64,000 bases of DNA from Acidobacteriota bacterium (GTDB lineage Bacteria; Acidobacteriota; Terriglobia; Acidiferrales; UBA7541). Below, piece by piece: positions 61,604 through 64,000 of the stretch (positions within the stretch are counted from its first letter, which is position 1; each line of letters begins with the position of its first letter). The position numbers and the translations under genes are program-made. Location of the stretch: the NCBI GenBank assembly GCA_013289715.1, contig JABCZJ010000009.1:1-64000 (forward strand), written 5' to 3'. A model generated the notes under the pieces. It was not told the origin of the DNA and did no database searches. It saw only the letters and a list, made by a program, of their open reading frames with translations.

Positions 61604-62947
61604 TTATCTTTTTCCTTTCTTCGGCTTCTTTCTTCCCATCCGCGAATGAACTCCCGGAGGCGGGACTTTCCTCTTTATCACAGTCACCGATTTTGTTTTC
61701 TTGCGCGTTTTGCTGGCGGACGCTCCACTGCTAACAACGTGCTTCGTCAAATCGAGAGTGAATTGATCCATCACCGAAGCGGTGCGCGTGGTTTCATCCA
61801 CGCCGAGTGATTGACATTGAATTGACTGGGCGTTGACCGTGAGCCGTAAGAATCCAAACACATTGTCGTTGTATGCGATCAACGTGAGCGGATTGCCCTT
61901 ACCGTCATTTCCCACGGCGCCCGGCTGCGGCAACGCGCCATTTTTTCCAGTCTTCGGTTTGCTCAAATTGAAGTAGCCGCCATTTCCCGCGACCAGGTAC
62001 GGAATCTGGCGTCCGTCCGCCTTCATCACGCGCGTGTAACGTTCGTAGAGGTGCGCGTGCCCGGAAAGCACCAGATCCGGCCAAATGCCCGCCGACTGGC
62101 ACGCTGCGTCAATTGCCGCCAGCATTTGCGGACTGGGAAAATGTTCGCTGCTGATCGTAAACGGCGGATGGTGTACCGCTATAATCAGCGCGAATGGAGC
62201 GCTGCCTGATTGTTTGCGTTGCGCGGCTGCGGCCTGTAATTGCGCGAGAAGGAACGCCGTCTGTTGCGTACCGGCCACTCCGCCGCTCAAGACTCCGGTG
62301 GATTCACTCGTGTTCGAATACAGGCCGATGATTTTCACGAAGGGAGCGTTGAGCGTGAAGTAAACGCCGCCTTGCGTCATGGTGGTGCGTGCAAACCCTT
62401 TGGCGGAGGGATCCTTCGTCGGCGTCATCGAGCAAAAATTTTCGTAGAATGGCTGCAGCGAATATTTTACCGGCTCGCTCGGAAATAGCACGCCATCGTG
62501 ATTCCCCGGGATGGCGAAAATCGGCCCCGCATAATCGCGATACGGATCGTAGAACTGATCGTAATAATAACGTTCCTGGCCGAAGAAATAGACGACGTCT
62601 CCGAGATGGAAAAGCAGCGCGGGTCGCCCGCTGCCGTAGTCCTTTCCCGTCAGATCATCGGTCATCGCATCGGCAACGGCGAACTGGTGCGAAGGCTCTT
62701 TGACGCCCCCGGTATCGCCGACGGAGTGAAACACGATCTGGCCCGAGTTCTGGATTTGCTGCACCGCGGCGGTTCCGAGGACGTCGGCGAGCGCTATGAC
62801 CGGAGGATTTTTCCACGGCGCGGGAATCGCTTCGATCACGGGCGTGGCTACCACCGCGGAATCGGCGTAAACATCCTGGGGGTTGAAAGTGTTAAAGTCA
62901 TCCGGAGACGGTTGGGGATTGGCGAAAGCAAAGCCAGTGCTGGACAT
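61604..62947 (-). CDS. Metallophosphoesterase family protein
   Basis: A 447-residue calcineurin-like metal-dependent phosphoesterase. The metal and catalytic motifs are HLGDVVYFFG, GNHDG, AVHHPPF and SGHAHLYERY. No signal peptide is evident, although the fold is often exported. The N-terminus is Pro/Phe-rich (FANPQPSPDDFNTFNPQDVY) and the C-terminus is basic (SRMGRKKPKKGKR). The ATG at 62947 follows AAGGAGG; 38 further codons upstream lack similarity. The substrate is unknown. Confidence 0.85.
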   Translation of the reverse strand: MSSTGFAFANPQPSPDDFNTFNPQDVYADSAVVATPVIEAIPAPWKNPPVIALADVLGTAAVQQIQNSGQIVFHSVGDTGGVKEPSHQFAVADAMTDDLTGKDYGSGRPALLFHLGDVVYFFGQERYYYDQFYDPYRDYAGPIFAIPGNHDGVLFPSEPVKYSLQPFYENFCSMTPTKDPSAKGFARTTMTQGGVYFTLNAPFVKIIGLYSNTSESTGVLSGGVAGTQQTAFLLAQLQAAAAQRKQSGSAPFALIIAVHHPPFTISSEHFPSPQMLAAIDAACQSAGIWPDLVLSGHAHLYERYTRVMKADGRQIPYLVAGNGGYFNLSKPKTGKNGALPQPGAVGNDGKGNPLTLIAYNDNVFGFLRLTVNAQSIQCQSLGVDETTRTASVMDQFTLDLTKHVVSSGASASKTRKKTKSVTVIKRKVPPPGVHSRMGRKKPKKGKR

Positions 62948-63088
62948 GGACGGCGCCCTCCTTGGCGGACGAGGATCCTGGTGCGAAGGGCGCGAGTATA
63001 CCTCTACTTTACGTCTCTGAGGAGTTATAAGTTGCGCAGGCCCTAAGCGTGGAACTCGCATGAGCTGGCAGGGAACTTACTGAGGGAA

Positions 63089-63403
63089 ATGGAAATCACA
63101 GCCAGTGATGACTGCGTGTCATTTTATGTACAGGTGCAGCCTCGCGCGAGTCGCGAAGCAATCGAAGGCGAGTACGCGGACGCGCTGAAAATTCGCCTCA
63201 CGGCCCCGCCGGTGGACGACCGCGCCAACGAAGCGCTCACACGGTTGCTCGCCGAGCGTTTGAACGTGCCGCGTACGGCTGTTAGAATCGTGGCCGGCGA
63301 AAAGAGCCGCAGAAAACGCGTGGTCGTTGCGGGTGTGACGCGCGAGCAGGTGTTGGCTCTGCTGGCAGCAGCGAAACTCCCGGTGACGAAAGCGAAGGAC
63401 TGA
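63089..63403 (+). CDS. DUF167 (YggU-type) protein
   Basis: A 104-residue small protein of the DUF167/YggU family, of unknown function. FYVQVQPRASREAIEGEYADALKI is followed by LTAPPVDDRANEALTRLLAERL and the RIVAGEKSRRKRV end, all typical. The ATG follows TGAGGGAA. It is followed four bases later by the next gene on the same strand. Confidence 0.9.
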   Translation: MEITASDDCVSFYVQVQPRASREAIEGEYADALKIRLTAPPVDDRANEALTRLLAERLNVPRTAVRIVAGEKSRRKRVVVAGVTREQVLALLAAAKLPVTKAKD

Positions 63404-63406
63404 CCA

Positions 63407-64000
63407 AATGCCCGATATCAAAGCCATCCAAAGCGCATTGCGCGCCGCCAAACTCGACGGCTGGCTGTTTTGCGATCACCATCATCGCGATCCGATCGCG
63501 GGCAACATCCTCGATCTCGATGCGAACGCGATGGTCACGCGGCGCTGGTTTTACTTCATCCCCGCCAAAGGCGAAGCGCGCAAGCTGGTGCACAAGATTG
63601 AACAGGGTACCCTGGACACTCTCGAAGGCAGGAAATTTCTGTACGCTGGCTGGGAAGAACTCCACAAATTGCTGCCGAAGCTGCTTTCCGGCTGCAAAAC
63701 CATTGCGATGCAATATTCGCCGGAAAACAATATTCCCTATATCGGCCTGGTGGACGCCGGAACGATCGAGCTGATTCGCAAGCTGAAGAAAAAAGTCGTG
63801 AGCTCGGCGGATCTGGTACAGAAATTCGAAGCCAGCTGGTCGGAAGAGCAATTCCAGGGGCATCGCCAAGCAGGAAAGATCGTCGATCGCATCACCCGCG
63901 AAGCTTTCCAGCGCGCCGCGAAATTCGTCCGGGAAGGGAAGCCGCTCACCGAATTCGAGCTGCAGCAGTGGATCGTAGAGCAATTTCGCGCAAGTGGACT
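63407..64000 (+). CDS. M24 family metallopeptidase / Xaa-Pro aminopeptidase-like (3' end outside window)
   Basis: The window ends inside this gene after 198 codons, still open. The start ATG lies four bases after the DUF167 stop. The N-terminal part, DGWLFCDHHHRDPIAGNIL and the helical GKIVDRITREAFQRAAKF, looks like the creatinase-type N-terminal domain before an M24 peptidase core. The metal ligands would lie beyond the window, so activity cannot be judged. Confidence 0.7.

Noticed and set aside
1..64000. tRNA, rRNA, CRISPR array, IS element or prophage
   Set aside because: No T-loop-like GTTCGANTC in a plausible tRNA context, no regularly spaced repeats, and no transposase or integrase similarity were seen.

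Overview
The window is about 64 kb of dense chromosomal DNA of fairly high GC content. It is most likely from an acidobacterium (Acidobacteriota, Terriglobia-like) or a close relative. The placement is an inference from gene content: two complex I clusters, LytS/LytTR signalling with DUF5668/LiaF-like membrane proteins, a Ras-like GTPase next to an OmpA-type protein, BshA, and recurrent short hairpins ending in CTAC between genes. No rRNA, tRNA, CRISPR array, insertion sequence or phage gene was seen.

Layout. 431-3472: a TldD/TldE-type protease pair. 3505-14036: a secreted protein; a reverse-strand set coding for a coiled-coil protein, an OmpA-family membrane protein, a small GTPase and a hybrid histidine kinase; then a reverse-strand DUF5668, LiaF-like, LytS, LytTR operon. 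14928-19448: glycerophosphodiester phosphodiesterase, KsgA, glycogen synthase, thioredoxin, a CWC protein and Tag glycosylase. 19602-24039: purA followed by moeA, moaC, a response regulator and mogA. 24258-36144 (forward): complex I cluster 1 (nuoA,C,D,H,J,K,L,M,N) running into ATP synthase Fo genes (atpZ, atpI, atpB, atpE) and a strong terminator. 36391-49681 (reverse): complex I cluster 2 (nuoA,C,D,EF fused,G,H,J,K,L,M,N), tail to tail with cluster 1. 49797-64000: thiS, small enzymes, an ArsR/SRPBCC pair, ribA, a second LytS kinase, bshA, an SDR, a thioesterase, an Hfq-like protein, holB, tmk, a YggS-type protein, a phosphoesterase, a DUF167 protein and the 5' part of an M24 peptidase gene.

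How the genes work together. The core is respiratory. Cluster 2 codes for an NADH-accepting complex I and cluster 1 for a version without the NADH module (no E, F, G). Both clusters lack nuoB and nuoI, the genes for the iron-sulfur subunits joining the electron-input arm to quinone, so these must be encoded elsewhere, be shared, or be replaced. The Fo genes behind cluster 1 link proton (or sodium) pumping with ATP synthesis, while the F1 genes are not here. The least familiar module is the GTPase/OmpA/coiled-coil/hybrid-kinase set. A family of hairpin plus CTAC repeats lies in at least five intergenic places.
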